A model generated the notes under the pieces. That model saw nothing but the letters and a program-made list of their open reading frames with translations. It was not told the DNA's origin and made no database searches. 19,156 nt of DNA, taken from positions 1 through 19,156 of the forward strand of contig JADNYJ010000599.1 of NCBI GenBank assembly GCA_015501075.1. Reading direction: 5' to 3'. A program made the translations under genes and the position numbers. Below are positions 9,634-18,117 of the stretch, one piece after another. Every line of letters starts with the position of its first letter. The first letter of the stretch is position 1. The DNA is from Gymnopilus junonius. Taxonomy: Eukaryota; Basidiomycota; Agaricomycetes; Agaricales; Galerinaceae.

Positions 9634-10463
9634 ATGTCCACAAGTCTTGTCCTGCGCTCAACCCTCCCCAGAGCCCTCGCTCGTCGTGCCGTTGCCCAGT
9701 CCTCTTCTGTCATCCAAGGTTCGCTCTGTCATTGCCGTCGCTGTTAAGAGTTCCATGTCTGATGTCCCCGACCAATGAGAATAGCTCGATATGAAAGCAC
9801 CGGCGGAGAGGCCAAGTACATCCCTGGTGGTCGTACGTCCTTCGTCGTTCTCTCGTGTACTCAGCGTTCTCTCACACCCACTCTCTACTCTCTCCAGCCG
9901 TCCTCCGAGGAACAGTAAACGACCCCACAACCTTCCCAGCGCCCTCGCGCATCCACGGTTCGTACCACTGGGCATTCGAGCGTCTCCTCGCAGCCAGCCT
10001 CGTTCCCCTCACCGCCGCGGCCTTCGTCACCACCGGCAGCAACTACCCCATCATCGATGGTTTGCTCGGCGTCACCTTGGTCATGCACAGTCATATCGGG
10101 GTGCGTCTGCCTCCTTGTAGATCCCATATTTGCTGGGCTTCTTGTTGTCTCGTTTGGCCCCGTCAGCCTGGAGCTGACTTTTTTTCTTCGATTGACCCAG
10201 CTCGACTCCTCCCTCGTCGACTACCTCCACCCACGTAAATTCCCCCTCCTCGGGCCAATTTGCACATGGACCCTCCGCGGAGCGACCGTCGCCACACTTG
10301 TTGGTGTCTACCAATTCAACACTAACGATATCGGTGCGTATCACATTCCCTGACTGCTACTCTATTCTTGCCACCCGTCTTGGCGTGCTAATGATGTGAT
10401 TGTCCTCTTCGTTTATTTATTTTAGGTCTGACGGAACTCATCGCCAAAGTCTGGACTGCCTGA
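9634..10463 (+). CDS. SDH4: Succinate dehydrogenase membrane anchor subunit CybS (complex II), 168 aa
   Basis: CybS anchors the SdhA/SdhB catalytic dimer in the inner mitochondrial membrane and helps form the ubiquinone and heme b sites. Five exons keep perfect phase: 9634-9718, 9785-9832, 9898-10100, 10201-10333, 10426-10463, with introns of 66, 65, 100 and 92 nt, all GT-AG. The N-terminus is a typical presequence (MSTSLVLRSTLPRALARRAV, then ARYES near the likely cleavage site). The mature part has GTVNDPTTFP, the conserved GSYHWAFERLLAASLVPLTA, a heme-ligand-type His in LVMHSHIG, the DYLHPRKFP loop, a third helix (TWTLRGATVATLVGVYQF) and the tail NDIGLTELIAKVW. Length and three-helix layout fit the family. 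This gene shows no frame problem, in contrast to several neighbours. It is divergent from the reductase gene. Confidence 0.96.
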
Positions 10464-11034
10464 ACTATCCTCCCTCATCAACCGTCGACCGTGGCTCGAG
10501 CTCGAGCTTGTTGAGCGTGTATATTAGAATGTGGAGTGTGGAAAGGAGGTAGAAACTTTTTTAAAATAATAGCGTCGAGCGGCGATTTCCCAGCGCCTTT
10601 CATCTTTCCGTCCTGTCCTCTGCGTCCCGGCATTTTTTGCTCAAATCATCCATGATTAAATGTTCGAAACTTTGATTTTTTTCACATGACAGACAATCTC
10701 CAGTACTACTGACCTGGTTCTTGCTCTAACTCTATCTGGCAGTATACTTCGACCTTGACCTTGACCACCTCCTACATTGCAATCCTTACGTAGATTCTAA
10801 GGCGGCTAGGCGACTGAAAGCCTGAAATTCTGAAAGACCTGGGTCCCTCGACAGGCTCGAAATAATTTCTTTTGATTTTATCAAGGGGTGTACGCTTACA
10901 CCACTTCAGAGCCGCTCAAACACGAACATGTGGACTACATGTTCACCGCGCCGCGATACTTTATAGTCCTTGATGGCACTGACAGACATAATACTCTACA
11001 TTGACGCAATTTCTAAACTCAAAGGGACTGTTCA
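10464..11034. other. Intergenic region downstream of the SDH anchor gene
   Basis: This stretch of about 570 bp contains the 3' UTR of the SDH anchor gene. It has small tandem motifs (for example GACCTTGACCTTGACC near 10750 and CTCGAGCTCGAG near 10494) but no coding sequence, tRNA or larger repeat that I can support. Confidence 0.5.
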
Positions 11035-11281
11035 TGTTCATTCGAGTCAACCGACGGGTCTTCGTTCTGAATTTGCGATTGGTGGGTCGTGTCGATCAAA
11101 ATGCCCTGCTCATTCGCGTCGACAAACAGGGTCTTCGCTCTGAATTTTAGCGGGTGTGTGCTCACTGAAATGCTTATCTCATCCGCGTCGTCAAACCAGT
11201 TATCCGGCATGTCCTGCTCATTCGAGTCAATAAATAGGGTCTTCGCTATGAATTTGGTTGGGGTTTGGTGCTCACCAAAAT
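11035..11281. repeat. Array of three diverged direct repeats of about 67 bp plus a partial unit
   Basis: Units begin with TGYTCATTCGMGTC and continue with AGGGTCTTCGCTCTGAATTT, ending in a GCTCACYRAAATG-like motif. The copies are at about 11035-11103, 11107-11171 and 11215-11281. Between the second and third copy a 43-bp stretch (11172-11214) looks like a decayed partial unit (ATCCGCGTCGTCAAACCAG). On the minus strand the units encode repeated TLFVDANEQ/TLFIDSNEQ peptides in one open frame, and the third unit overlaps the terminal exon of the NLR gene in another frame. A further GGGCTCACCGAGATG motif lies at about 11308-11322. Confidence 0.75.
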
Positions 11282-12978
11282 GTTCCGCTCCTGCTGAATG
11301 TGGTCCGGGCTCACCGAGATGTGACGGAGATATCCACGTGCACCAAGTTCACCAATGCGCCTGATGAATAAATTGTTGGGTTTCCAGGTAAGCATATCTC
11401 GAACGTCTTCTCGTTGGGATGATTAATATAAGATGGAAGGTTATTCTGTTATAAAATATGGCCAAGGAATCATAAAACACACCTCTCGACTCGCCTTTCT
11501 CTAACAAGTGTCGGATGCAATGCCTGTGAGAGTATTTTACATTGATGTGGAATTCGCCTTGAGGGGTCACGGAGGTAATCCGAGAGTGACGCATGGTAAA
11601 AGGTAATATCTTCATCAACTTTGCCAATATTGACCAGGGAATGAAGATCAAATAACCACGTCTGAATATCCCCAGGTTTCAAGTGCAGAAGCACCTCAAG
11701 GAACGCTGGGGATCGAGTCTCAATAGGCTGACCCATCCCAATTTGAGAAATGAAGTTGACTAGTATAACCCCAAGTATACGCAAGGCAAATTTCAGGGTT
11801 CCCTTCTCGATGCTCGTAAATATCGCAGAATATAAACTGTCCAGCTCGTTGAACGGTTTGTTGTTTTTTTGCAGCTTGAATACCGAGTATGATGTCCAAG
11901 CGCTCGGCTGGTTTGTGTCTAGGTGAACTGACGAATTTTCTACTGTAGAGGCGTAGATGAACTGTCCAGATGCCTTTCTAACAAGTTTATCTATGACCTC
12001 GCTAGAAGGCCGCATGGTGGAGGGGAGGGTTGATTTGAGGTGATGATTATGGCGAGCGAATTGGAACATGTCGACCAAATATTTCTTGATATCCGCATCG
12101 GGATTGAAAAAGTCGTCTAGTGTTACTGGCGACGACACCTTTTCGAGATCTCCATAACTGAAAGCGCCTCGGATATCAGGCTCAGGACGACTGGCGACAA
12201 TCACGGCGAAAGGGATAGGTACACTCTTGATAATGTGGTGTAGAGCGTCTAAAATGGTAAGTTGTTGAGACGAGTCAACGCATTCGTCGAGACCGTCGAC
12301 GATAATGACGCGAGGGCACCGATAAGCCTCCAAGTCGCCTTCTTCGACAACCATGGACAATGGCTCGATGATCAAGCGAAATGCTTGCTCCATGAGAGAC
12401 TTGTAAATTATATGTGAGTCTCTCTGAACCGCATTTTCAATATAGGGTTTTGTGGCAGGAATAGATAAAGAGAGTTGGTGTGCTATCGTGGTTATGAAGT
12501 GCTCTGCAGAATTTCGCCCTTGATCTGTCCGAAAGAAAAAGAAGCTCGCGAGAAGGAGTTTCATAGATTGGAGCTTTTCAGCTAGAGTGCGCTGGATAGC
12601 TGATTTGCCTGTTCCGGCGGGTCCATGAAGCCAGATGATGGAGTTTTCATAGGGGACTGACAATGCCCACTTGACAAGGCGATCTAGGACAGCCTCACGA
12701 GTTCCTGGATGACATTTTTGCTTGGCTTGACACTATGGCTGAATTGTGCATGGCGTTATTGGCAACATATTTGCTCAGCTGGTCGGATTTAGCTAGAGAA
12801 AACTCAGCGCTTCTTGTCGGAAAATAGCGACATGCTTGTGATACCTGACGCTTGGTAAATATTTGTCGTGGGGTTATTGTTGATTGTGTTGTTATTCTGT
12901 CTCCCCCCGACAGCACTCCCTGTGACGATTCCAGCATTTGAATTACGATGAACCAGATCGGGACGTTTTTTTAGGCAT
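11246..12978 (-). CDS. NACHT-domain P-loop NTPase (NLR-like), copy 1, with several apparent frame breaks
   Basis: STAND/NLR-type protein of the kind expanded in mushroom-forming fungi, where such proteins are thought to act in non-self recognition and cell death. Three exons are inferred by comparison with copy 2: 12978-12845, 12792-11483 and 11397-11246 (introns 52 and 85 nt). Seen: an Asn/Thr-rich N-terminus, SAIVSSQ, the Walker A motif GPAGTGKSA, ASFFFFR, the Walker B motif VIIVDGLDEC, sensor ASRPEPDIR, and FYHASLSDYLRD in the winged-helix-like C-terminal part. The longest unbroken frame is 12663-11470 (397 codons). Against copy 2, single-base differences at homopolymers break the frame: T7 12966-12972 (+1), T5 12715-12719 (+1), T4 11936-11939 (-1), T7 11864-11870 (+1). 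A 5-nt deletion near 11558 also breaks it. Allowing for these, about 532 aa. No WD40, TPR or ankyrin repeats follow. The homopolymer breaks may be assembly errors; the 5-nt one may be real. Confidence 0.8.
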
Positions 12979-13408
12979 TTGAGAGTAAACAGAGAAAGAG
13001 GGGAAGAGGAGAATTGTCGACCTACCTTTTAACACTCAGAAATGAAACTGGCAGGATGGCCATGCTGCACATGGCAGCCGCATTGCCTAGGCATGCTCTG
13101 TTTATTACTTACCGTGATGATATGAAGCATGCCGGCTAATGCATGATTGTGAAGAGAAAGCGTAAAGCCAGATTGCAGTCAAATTTTGAGAATTGATGAG
13201 TTGAAGGCATTCCGAGTCGTTTTATTATAAATAATCGTGCCTGCAGAGAGCGAAAGTCAAACCGAGGTAACGACTCAAGTGCTTGAGGGCTGGATAAAAG
13301 GGAGGAAACAAGGCAATGAGTTTGAATGGTCCACCTACTCTTTTTATTCTCCTGTCATAACCTATGGTCCCTTGACAATCCAATTCATTTTGCGGGTTCG
13401 GGTGCAAT
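12979..13408 (-). promoter_or_regulatory. Upstream region of NLR copy 1, conserved in the duplicate
   Basis: Presumed promoter of NLR copy 1. The first 260 bp are clearly alignable with the region above copy 2 (17138-17405), including GCTAATGCATGATTGTGAAGAG and AGCCAGATTGCAGTCAAATTTTGAG. This shows duplication with flanking control DNA but does not by itself prove a control element. No gene is supported within it. Confidence 0.5.
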
Positions 13409-13473
13409 GACAATATGGCTGAGTCTAAGGCGCCAGGATCGGGCTTCAGCACTTGAAGTGCGTCTGCCTGATA
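13409..13473 (+). pseudogene. Truncated tRNA-Leu (5' half only)
   Basis: GACAATATGGCTGAG and TCTAAGGCGCCAG match the tRNA-Leu at 17800-17897, followed by an anticodon-arm and intron-like segment (CTTCAGCACTTGAAG). The D-loop has lost three bases relative to the intact gene, the anticodon loop has changed, and the variable and T arms with the 3' acceptor strand are missing. It therefore cannot fold into a tRNA. It sits in the same place relative to NLR copy 1 as the intact tRNA does relative to copy 2. Confidence 0.8.
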
Positions 13474-13729
13474 AAATCGTGCGACGGCCGAGATGTTGAA
13501 TCGGACATAGCGAGGAATCTTAGGAAGGCATCGTCGTAGGTTTTTCATAGCAGAGTCGAGCTGTGAACTTTTCCGCCGGTTCTAGAGCATCGCCTAACGC
13601 CGGAGAGACAATTCGGCCACGTGACTACACTTGACTTCGGACTTCGATCACACAGACCGCAAACGAGCCTCCTTGTCCACAACCACTGGTGGAAAATATA
13701 TCCACAGGTACACGACCCATACCCCAGCC
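13474..13729 (+). promoter_or_regulatory. Upstream region of the five-exon gene, with an E-box
   Basis: The region contains GGCCACGTGAC with the palindromic core CACGTG at 13618-13623, about 107 bp before the ATG at 13730. Function is inferred from position. No separate gene is supported here. Confidence 0.35.
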
Positions 13730-14779
13730 ATGTCGACTACGAGTATCGTCGTTGATAGGGACTCAATTGCAAATGTCATCCAGGCCATGGGCATCACCTC
13801 AACAGTCAATGCCTCATCATTCTTCGAAGCACTTGCCCAGGAGTCTCGAAAGAATCCGCCTCAACCTCCCCCCATTGATCCCTCCAGGAAGGACAAGTTA
13901 TTGACGGGTATGTATGTATGTTTCCAGGAAGCAAATATCAATGATAATCATTAATTCCCGGTGCGCTGCTCCAGCTGTTCGAACTCTGGCGCCAGGTGAA
14001 CCAGCACCAGAATTGACCGCCGATTCCTCTACCTCTGGCAAAGCCAATCTGACCCCAGACCAAAAGGCCAGAAGACAGAAACTTGTCGAGCGTGCAAAGG
14101 CAGAGTTCAAAGACAAACCTCCAGTCATCTACCTTGTCACTACACCTCTAGCGTCCTACGAGCAACTTCCATGGGTCTGTGCTCTGTCCATCACCGTCTA
14201 TGACAAAACGTATCAGCAATTCCAGACCTTCGCCAACACTTGGTGTTTACTCGGTACTGGCGCACAGAGTTGCGCCGTGGCTCTGGAGAGTCTTAATGAT
14301 AATGTCAAGGGAGGGACATCTGGTCCAAATTTCCTCTCGATGGATATTCAGTTGCGTCTTTCATTCTGCGTTAATTTAACCAACTACAAACTACAGCTGT
14401 ACCTGTACTTGACGCTTGAATAGGATCTGGGGATCCAATAAAGTTATCAATGTGCCTCTCGCAGTCAAGCCTAGGAACCAAATGCCGAATCAAGCCACCT
14501 TCTTTATTCTTGGCCAAAGGGTGAGTAGTTTGATTAGCAGATTGCGGATAGCCAACCAACAACCTTTTTCGGTAGTATTTCATTGAACAACTGGAATATA
14601 CTGTCACACCTGTACCCATGCAGCCATCGGTAACACAGGGGACATACGGAGACCTTGCGTACGTTCCCTTGTGTTTTTTCCGCACTGTAGAAGGCTAAAC
14701 TGATGGCGATAGCTACTAAAGGTTGCTTAGGTATACTGATCCTGCAGATGACAATCCTTCACCGGTGCCATTCACGTAA
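13730..14779 (+). CDS. Unrecognised protein, 260 aa, five exons
   Basis: Exons 13730-13907, 13975-14350, 14424-14520, 14576-14658 and 14731-14779 join in phase through introns of 67, 73, 55 and 72 nt; the donor of intron 2 (GTTGCG) is weaker. The product starts MSTTSIVVDRDSIANVIQAM, has a Pro-rich turn (NPPQPPPIDPS), a charged helical stretch (TPDQKARRQKLVERAKAEF), a hydrophobic YLVTTPLASYEQLPW segment, then QIWGSNKVINVPLAV, MPNQATFFILGQRYFIEQLE and a C-terminus DPADDNPSPVPFT. There is no signal peptide, membrane helix or familiar catalytic motif. It lies between the two NLR copies on the opposite strand and is not duplicated with them. I do not recognise a family. The consistent phase across four introns and sensible protein sequence on both sides of each make it likely real. 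Confidence 0.7.
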
Positions 14780-15238
14780 ATCGAAAAGGATTGATGTATC
14801 TCAAATCGGACAGGGCTGGAAAGGAAGAGAAGGTGTATGATTGGCAAGTTGAGAGGTCCAAATTGTGACTCATTATTGTAAATTCCGTAATGCCTGTTCA
14901 GCCAGTTCACCTGCGAGTGTCAATGTTTATAGTGTATTTATATCGCTGTGTATAACAAATTGTGTACCCCAGAAGTGTTCCAGAGTGATTACGTTCCTTG
15001 TGAAATGTATCATCAGAAAGCTTGACCGTTATCTGTGCCAGCATTTGGAGACTTTGAACCCTGAAGCCGCAGAGGACACAGAAAAAAAATCGACCTCTAT
15101 TTCGTTTCGTTTCTAATGTACACAGTTAAAATGTTGCTGCTGGGGGTCAAAACCTCAGAAAAAGTATTCCAAGAATCACCAGTATACTGACATGCACAAT
15201 CATCAGAAAAAAAGGTGACATCGCTATGTGCAAACGCG
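14780..15238. other. Intergenic region
   Basis: Sequence of about 460 bp between the five-exon gene and the NLR fragment. Short reading frames on both strands have no recognisable content, and I see no RNA gene or repeat. Confidence 0.5.
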
Positions 15239-15347
15239 CCGAGTTCCTGCATGGCATTTTGCCTGGCTTGAAATTATAGCAGAATCGTCCATAACGTTCA
15301 TAGCAATATATTTACTCGGCTGGTCGGATTTAACTAGAGAAATTTTC
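15239..15347 (-). pseudogene. Fragment of a third NLR copy (start of exon 2)
   Basis: About 105 bp align with the start of NLR exon 2 and its 3' splice site: CTAG acceptor, then SDQPSKYIA, SAIISSQAKCHAGTR, corresponding to SDLLSRYVA, SAIVSSQAKCHPGTR in copy 2. The frame is open through the fragment, but homology stops on both sides, before Walker A and without exon 1. It lies about 85 bp beyond the stop of copy 2, in the same orientation. It is a relic of a tandem array or of an unequal exchange. Confidence 0.75.
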
Positions 15348-15432
15348 AAATTCCTAGTTCGCTCTTCAGATAGAAGTTGACATTACAAGAGAACACGTAT
15401 GTACGTTGAACGCCCACCCATTGTTCCCTTAC

Positions 15433-17137
15433 CTATATTTCATAGATTTCTCTTTGGCCCGTTGCTCTTGATGAAGGACGAGACCTGAATGCATCAATTC
15501 TACTGGTTTGCCTGATGAACAAGTTATTTGGTTTCCAGGTAAGCAACTCTCGAGCACCTTGTCGTTGGGAAGATCAAGTTAAAATATTTAGCGTATACAT
15601 AGAATATGGGTTTATCTTGAATGAATAAAACACACCTTTTGAACCGTCTTTTTCCAACAAGTGTTGGACGCAATGCTTGAAAAGATACAGGCGGGAATAT
15701 CGTACACTGATGTAGAACTGGCCAGATCTCGAGGAATCACGGAGGTAATCCGAAAGTGACGCATGGTAAAAGTGTATTTCTTCGTGACCTTCACCTATAG
15801 CGATTAATGAATGAAGATCGATCAACCACATCTGGATATCCCCAGGTTTCAAATGCAGAAGCTTCTCGAGGAATGATGGGGAACGGGTCTCAATAATTGT
15901 CCCAGGCTCTCGGACGCGGCGCGCGAAGGGGACCAGTGAAACTCCTAGAGTGCGCAAAGCGAATTTCCTGATTTTCTTTTCGATGCTATAGAATATCGTG
16001 GAATATAGATTATCCAGCTCACTGAAAGGTTTGTTTGCTTCCGCAGCCCGATTGCCAAGTACGATACTCAAGCGCTCAGCTGGTTTATGTCTGGCAGAAC
16101 TGACGAATTTTTCAATGGTGGAGGCATAGATGAATTGACCGGAAGCCTTTTCCACCAGTTTGTCTATGGTCTCGGCAGAAGGCCACTCGGTCGTTGGGAG
16201 AGTTGATTTTAGGGGATGATTATGACAAATAAATCGGAACGTGTCGATCAAATACTTCTTGATATCCGCATCGGGATTGAAAGAATTGTCGAGAGTTATT
16301 GGAGACGACACATCTTCGAGACCTCCATAACTGAAAGCACCTCGGATATCAGGCTCGGGACGACTGGCGACAATCACGGCGATAGGGATAGGTGCTTCCT
16401 TGATAATGTAGAGTAGAGCGTCTAGAATGTCAAATTGTTGAGATGAGTCGAGGCATTCATCGAGACCATCGACGATAATGACGCGAGGGCACCGATAAGC
16501 CTCCAAGTCGCCTTCTTCGACAACCATGGACAATGGCTCGATGATCAAGCGAAATGCTTGCTCCATGGGAGACTTGTAAATTATATGTGAGTCCCTCTGA
16601 ACCGCATTTTCAATATAGGGTTTTGTGACAGGAATAGATAAAGAGAGATTGTGGTTATGAAGCGCTCTGCAGAATTTCGCCCTTGGTCTGTCCGAAAGAA
16701 AAAGAAGCTAGCGAGAAGGAGTTTCATAGATTGGAGCTTTTCAGCCAGAGTGCGCTGTATAGCTGATTTGCCTGTTCCGGCCGGTCCATGGAGCCAGATG
16801 ATGGAGTTTTCATGTGGAACTGATGATGCCCACTTGACCAGACGATCTAGGACAGCCTCCCGAGTTCCTGGGTGGCACTTCGCCTGGCTCGACACTATGG
16901 CAGAATTGTGCATGGCATTGCCAGCAACATATCTGCTCAGCAGGTCGGATTTAACTAGAGAACGTTCAATACTTGTTAGAATGATGGGGATATACTTACG
17001 ATACCTGTGAGTTGGTGGATATGTGTCGTGGTATTATTGTTGATTGTGTTCGTGTTTTGTGTCCCTCCAAACGTGCTCCCCTTGACGATTCCGGCCTTTA
17101 AATTATAATGGCCTGGGTCGGGATGTTTTTCAGGCAT
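15433..17137 (-). pseudogene. NACHT-domain P-loop NTPase (NLR-like), copy 2, broken by a 10-nt deletion
   Basis: Inferred exons 17137-17005, 16954-15636 and 15548-15433 (introns 50 and 87 nt). Exon 1 is clean (MPEKHPDPGHYNL..., then NTNTINNNTTTHIHQL). Exon 2 has GPAGTGKSA, ASFFFFR and, in a shifted frame, VIIVDGLDEC, ASRPEPDIR, SGQFIYAST and FYHASLSDYLRD. The shift comes from a 10-nt deletion at about 16645-16652 relative to copy 1 (copy 1 reads TTIAHQLSLS there), between Walker A and Walker B. Exon 3 reads LLTWKPNNLFIR as in copy 1, then diverges. Without the deletion the product would be about 525 aa. As it stands, translation ends soon after the break, leaving Walker A without Walker B. 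Unlike copy 1, I see no homopolymer problem. A separate product from an internal ATG at 16566 cannot be excluded. Confidence 0.75.
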
Positions 17138-17855
17138 TTGAGAGCAAAAAGAGATAGAGACATGCAAGGAGTGGAAGAGGAGAACTGCCGACCTAAGTTT
17201 TAACACAGAAATGAAGCAAGGACGGCCATCCTGCACGAGGCGGACGCATTGCCTATGCGTGCTCTCTTTATTACCATGAGAACATAAAACATGCCTGGCT
17301 AATGCATGATCGTGAAGAGCAAGTGTACAGCCAGATTGCAGTCAGATTTTGAGTATCATAGAGATTGATGAATTGAAGGCCATTCATTTTATTATGAATA
17401 ATCTAAGTACTTGTTGGGTGAGGGCCGTGCTCTACCGGCGAGTACGAGGAAGCGACGTATTTTCATTGAGCCATCGTTGAGAACAGATACTGGTGTGGGT
17501 CGACCTAAAGATGAACTGGATTTCCTATTACCTCAGGTCTCATAATGGCGAGCTCACCAAATCATTCAGAGGGCAGTATAATGGGGGATACTTTTTCATG
17601 GGCGACAAATCGTGTTTGTAGCGAAACCGAGTCTATTTTTGCTCAACGACCCGAGTGCTTGAGGGTCGGTCGTACTATAAATGAGCATACATTGCGGCTA
17701 GTTAAACCAGGAAAAATGTGCTCTTTTTCTTCTCCCGAAGCATTTCCTTTCGACCTTTGATACAATCATACTGTAGGTCAACATTTGCCTTTCACTTAAG
17801 GCAATATGGCCGAGTGGTCTAAGGCGCCAGAATCAGGTTTCAGCATTTGAAATTA
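15510..17855. repeat. Segmental duplication, copy B (NLR copy 2 plus tRNA-Leu)
   Basis: Counterpart of 11352-13473. It carries NLR copy 2, its upstream region and the tRNA-Leu. The homology breaks off at about 17405, resumes at about 17644 (ACGACCCGAGTGCTTGAGGG) and runs into the tRNA. Divergence between copies is moderate, with most differences at third codon positions in NLR exons, so the duplication is not recent. Confidence 0.8.
17138..17799. other. Region between NLR copy 2 and tRNA-Leu
   Basis: The part up to about 17405 is the presumed NLR promoter, shared with copy 1. The part 17406-17643 has no counterpart at copy 1 and contains nothing I recognise; I see no terminal repeats that would mark it as a transposon. 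A 71-codon frame (17545-17760, +) has no recognisable content. The last 150 bp are alignable again with the other copy. Confidence 0.5.
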
Positions 17856-17897
17856 ATCTGGTCCGAAAGGGCGAGGGTTCGAATCCCTCTGTTGTCA
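17800..17897 (+). tRNA. tRNA-Leu (anticodon CAG) with an 18-nt intron
   Basis: Acceptor strand GGCAATA (17800-17806) pairs over 7 bp with TGTTGTC (17890-17896), with two G-U pairs; discriminator A17897. A-box TGGCCGAGTGG at 17807-17817 and B-box GGTTCGAATCC at 17876-17886. The anticodon stem CCAGA/TCTGG encloses loop ATCAGG with anticodon CAG at 17834-17836. An intron of about 18 nt (17838-17855) follows position 37, the standard place. The variable arm (TCCGAAAGGGC) is the long type of tRNA-Leu. It reads leucine codon CTG. Confidence 0.95.
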
Positions 17898-17902
17898 TTT
17901 TT
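17898..17902 (+). terminator. RNA polymerase III terminator of tRNA-Leu
   Basis: A run of five T follows immediately after the discriminator base, as expected for Pol III termination. Confidence 0.8.
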
Positions 17903-18117
17903 CACGTCTCTTTCTTTCCAATTTTCTAAACTTAATCCTTTCTTTTAGTCTCTGCTTTTCTCTTGCTACAACTCGACTAATAGTCCCATCCCACTTTCAC
18001 GACTACGCGGAGACTTGTTATACCTCATAGATATAGATACGCTGCTATCCAGATTTTACCACAATAAATACCAATACCAATACCACTAACGTAATCTCAT
18101 CCCCCAAGTCCAATACA

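Larger units (their letters stand above)
11352..13473. repeat. Segmental duplication, copy A (NLR copy 1 plus half tRNA-Leu)
   Basis: The block is homologous to 15510-17855 in the same orientation. Matching landmarks are GCCTGATGAA...GTTTCCAGGTAAGCA at the left end, all three NLR exons, the roughly 260-bp NLR upstream region (CATTTGAGAG..., GCTAATGCATGAT, CCAGATTGCAGTCA, TTTATTATRAATAAT), the motif ACGACTCAAGTGCTTGAGGG near 13268, and a tRNA-Leu 5' half. About 240 bp present in copy B (17406-17643) are absent here. Confidence 0.8.

Noticed and set aside
11019..11349. Minus-strand open frame of about 110 codons with TLFVDANEQ-type repeats as a separate gene.
   Set aside because: The open frame follows from the repeat units themselves, and the NLR terminal exon uses a different frame over part of it; kept only as an observation.
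13225..13548. 107-codon frame on the minus strand (MKNLRRCLPKIPRY...).
   Set aside because: Its middle is the antisense of the tRNA-Leu remnant and its end lies in the duplicated NLR upstream region, so the open frame is probably accidental.
17545..17760. 71-codon plus-strand frame upstream of tRNA-Leu.
   Set aside because: It has no recognisable content, and its 3' part lies in the duplicated block where the other copy has no matching frame.
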